From Cerioporus squamosus (taxonomy: Eukaryota > Basidiomycota > Agaricomycetes > Polyporales > Polyporaceae): 64,000 bases of DNA. The stretch's first letter is position 1. Each line of letters opens with the position of its first letter. The stretch is taken from NCBI GenBank assembly GCA_022592435.1, contig JABYQS010000128.1, positions 46,447 through 110,446 on the forward strand, written 5' to 3'. Made by a program: the position numbers and the translations under genes. Below, piece by piece: positions 63,775-64,000 of the stretch. A model generated the notes under the pieces. That model searched no databases and was not told the DNA's origin. It was given only the letters and a program-made list of their open reading frames with translations.

Positions 63775-64000
63775 GATAGGGGTATATGTCCCTCCAGACG
63801 AACAACTCTATCGTGATATCGTCAAGATATATCACGCTGCACAGTTATGGGACATCCAGGGATTCAAAGACATATGACTTAGTGAAAAGGGAATACATCT
63901 GGCCGGGCATGCGCAAATTTATAACCCAAATACGTAAAGGTTGTTCAGCATGCCAAATCAAACAGGTCAATACACACCTATCAAACCAGGTCTTATGCCA
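63775..64000 (+). pseudogene. Integrase fragment of a different Gypsy (Gypsy-2)
   Basis: Runs off the window. Fragments in shifting frames: V-P-P-D-E-Q-L-Y-R-D-I-V-K, G-H-P-G-I-Q, then Y-D-L-V-K-R-E-Y-I-W-P-G-M-R-K-F-I-T and G-C-S-A-C-Q, the H2C2 zinc-binding region of a Ty3/Gypsy integrase. At least two frame breaks. Its style (W-P-G-M-R-K-F-I) differs from the Gypsy-1 lineage. Confidence 0.78.

Overview
The window is nuclear DNA from a filamentous basidiomycete, most likely an Agaricomycete. The genes carry many short introns (mostly 50-75 nt, GT-AG), are packed on both strands and are moderately GC-rich. They include typical fungal families: Mid1, a Ree1-like protein, GH5, a Gvp36-like BAR protein and an ASXH-domain protein. 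There is no operon structure and I found no tRNA, rRNA or CRISPR array. All multi-exon spans below were joined by eye from frame continuity and splice signals. I cannot name the species.

Layout. 0-2.4 kb (-): broken copy 'A' of a multi-copy unknown family. 2.7-4.0 kb: CK1-like kinase. 4.5-5.1 kb: Ree1-like. 5.3-11.8 kb: two near-identical short-chain dehydrogenase (SDR) genes in inverted orientation flanking a uricase gene. 11.9-14.0 kb: aldehyde dehydrogenase. 14.6-17.8 kb: family copy 'B'. 18.1-19.7 kb: Mid1. 20.0-24.4 kb: three tandem copies of a second unknown family, with a third SDR between copies 1 and 2. 25.0-26.5 kb (-): family copy 'C'. 26.8-28.6 kb (-): proteasome beta-2. 28.8-30.1 kb: BAR protein. 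31.7-35.7 kb: family pair 'D-N' + 'D-C'. 36.1-38.2 kb (-): family copy 'E-C'. 40.4-41.1 kb: secreted protein. 41.9-43.2 kb (-): ASXH protein. 43.6-44.4 kb: decapitated GH5 gene abutting a duplicate of the BAR gene (44.5-45.8 kb). 46.9-51.2 kb: family pair 'F-N' + 'F-C'. 51.6-51.9 kb: a MITE. From 52 kb to the end: a truncated Ty3/Gypsy element, a Ty1/Copia element with both LTRs, and a fragment of a second Gypsy.

The main unknown is the A-F family. It has an N-module (helical start with a W-P motif, strongly acidic linker, domain ending in P-V-x-G-I/L ... G-W) and a C-module (R-C-x-E-Y-D motif, a Y-P ... D-A/C segment, then a domain with the same P-V-Y-G ... W signature and an F-D/L-S helix). 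N- and C-modules occur as adjacent same-strand genes (D, F), as adjacent modules in one unit (B), collapsed together and broken (A), or alone (C = N only, E = C only). The two modules appear to share one fold. In two C-modules a D ... D-Y-K signature looks like a PD-(D/E)xK nuclease site; it is lost in the other copies. This is the best candidate here for an undescribed system, but its function is inferred only from these patterns.

Metabolic and housekeeping genes (uricase, ALDH, SDRs, proteasome, Mid1, BAR) look conventional and do not form an obvious pathway cluster. The locus shows much recent rearrangement: inverted SDR duplication, BAR duplication into GH5, decaying tandem paralogues, and retroelement recombination at the right end.
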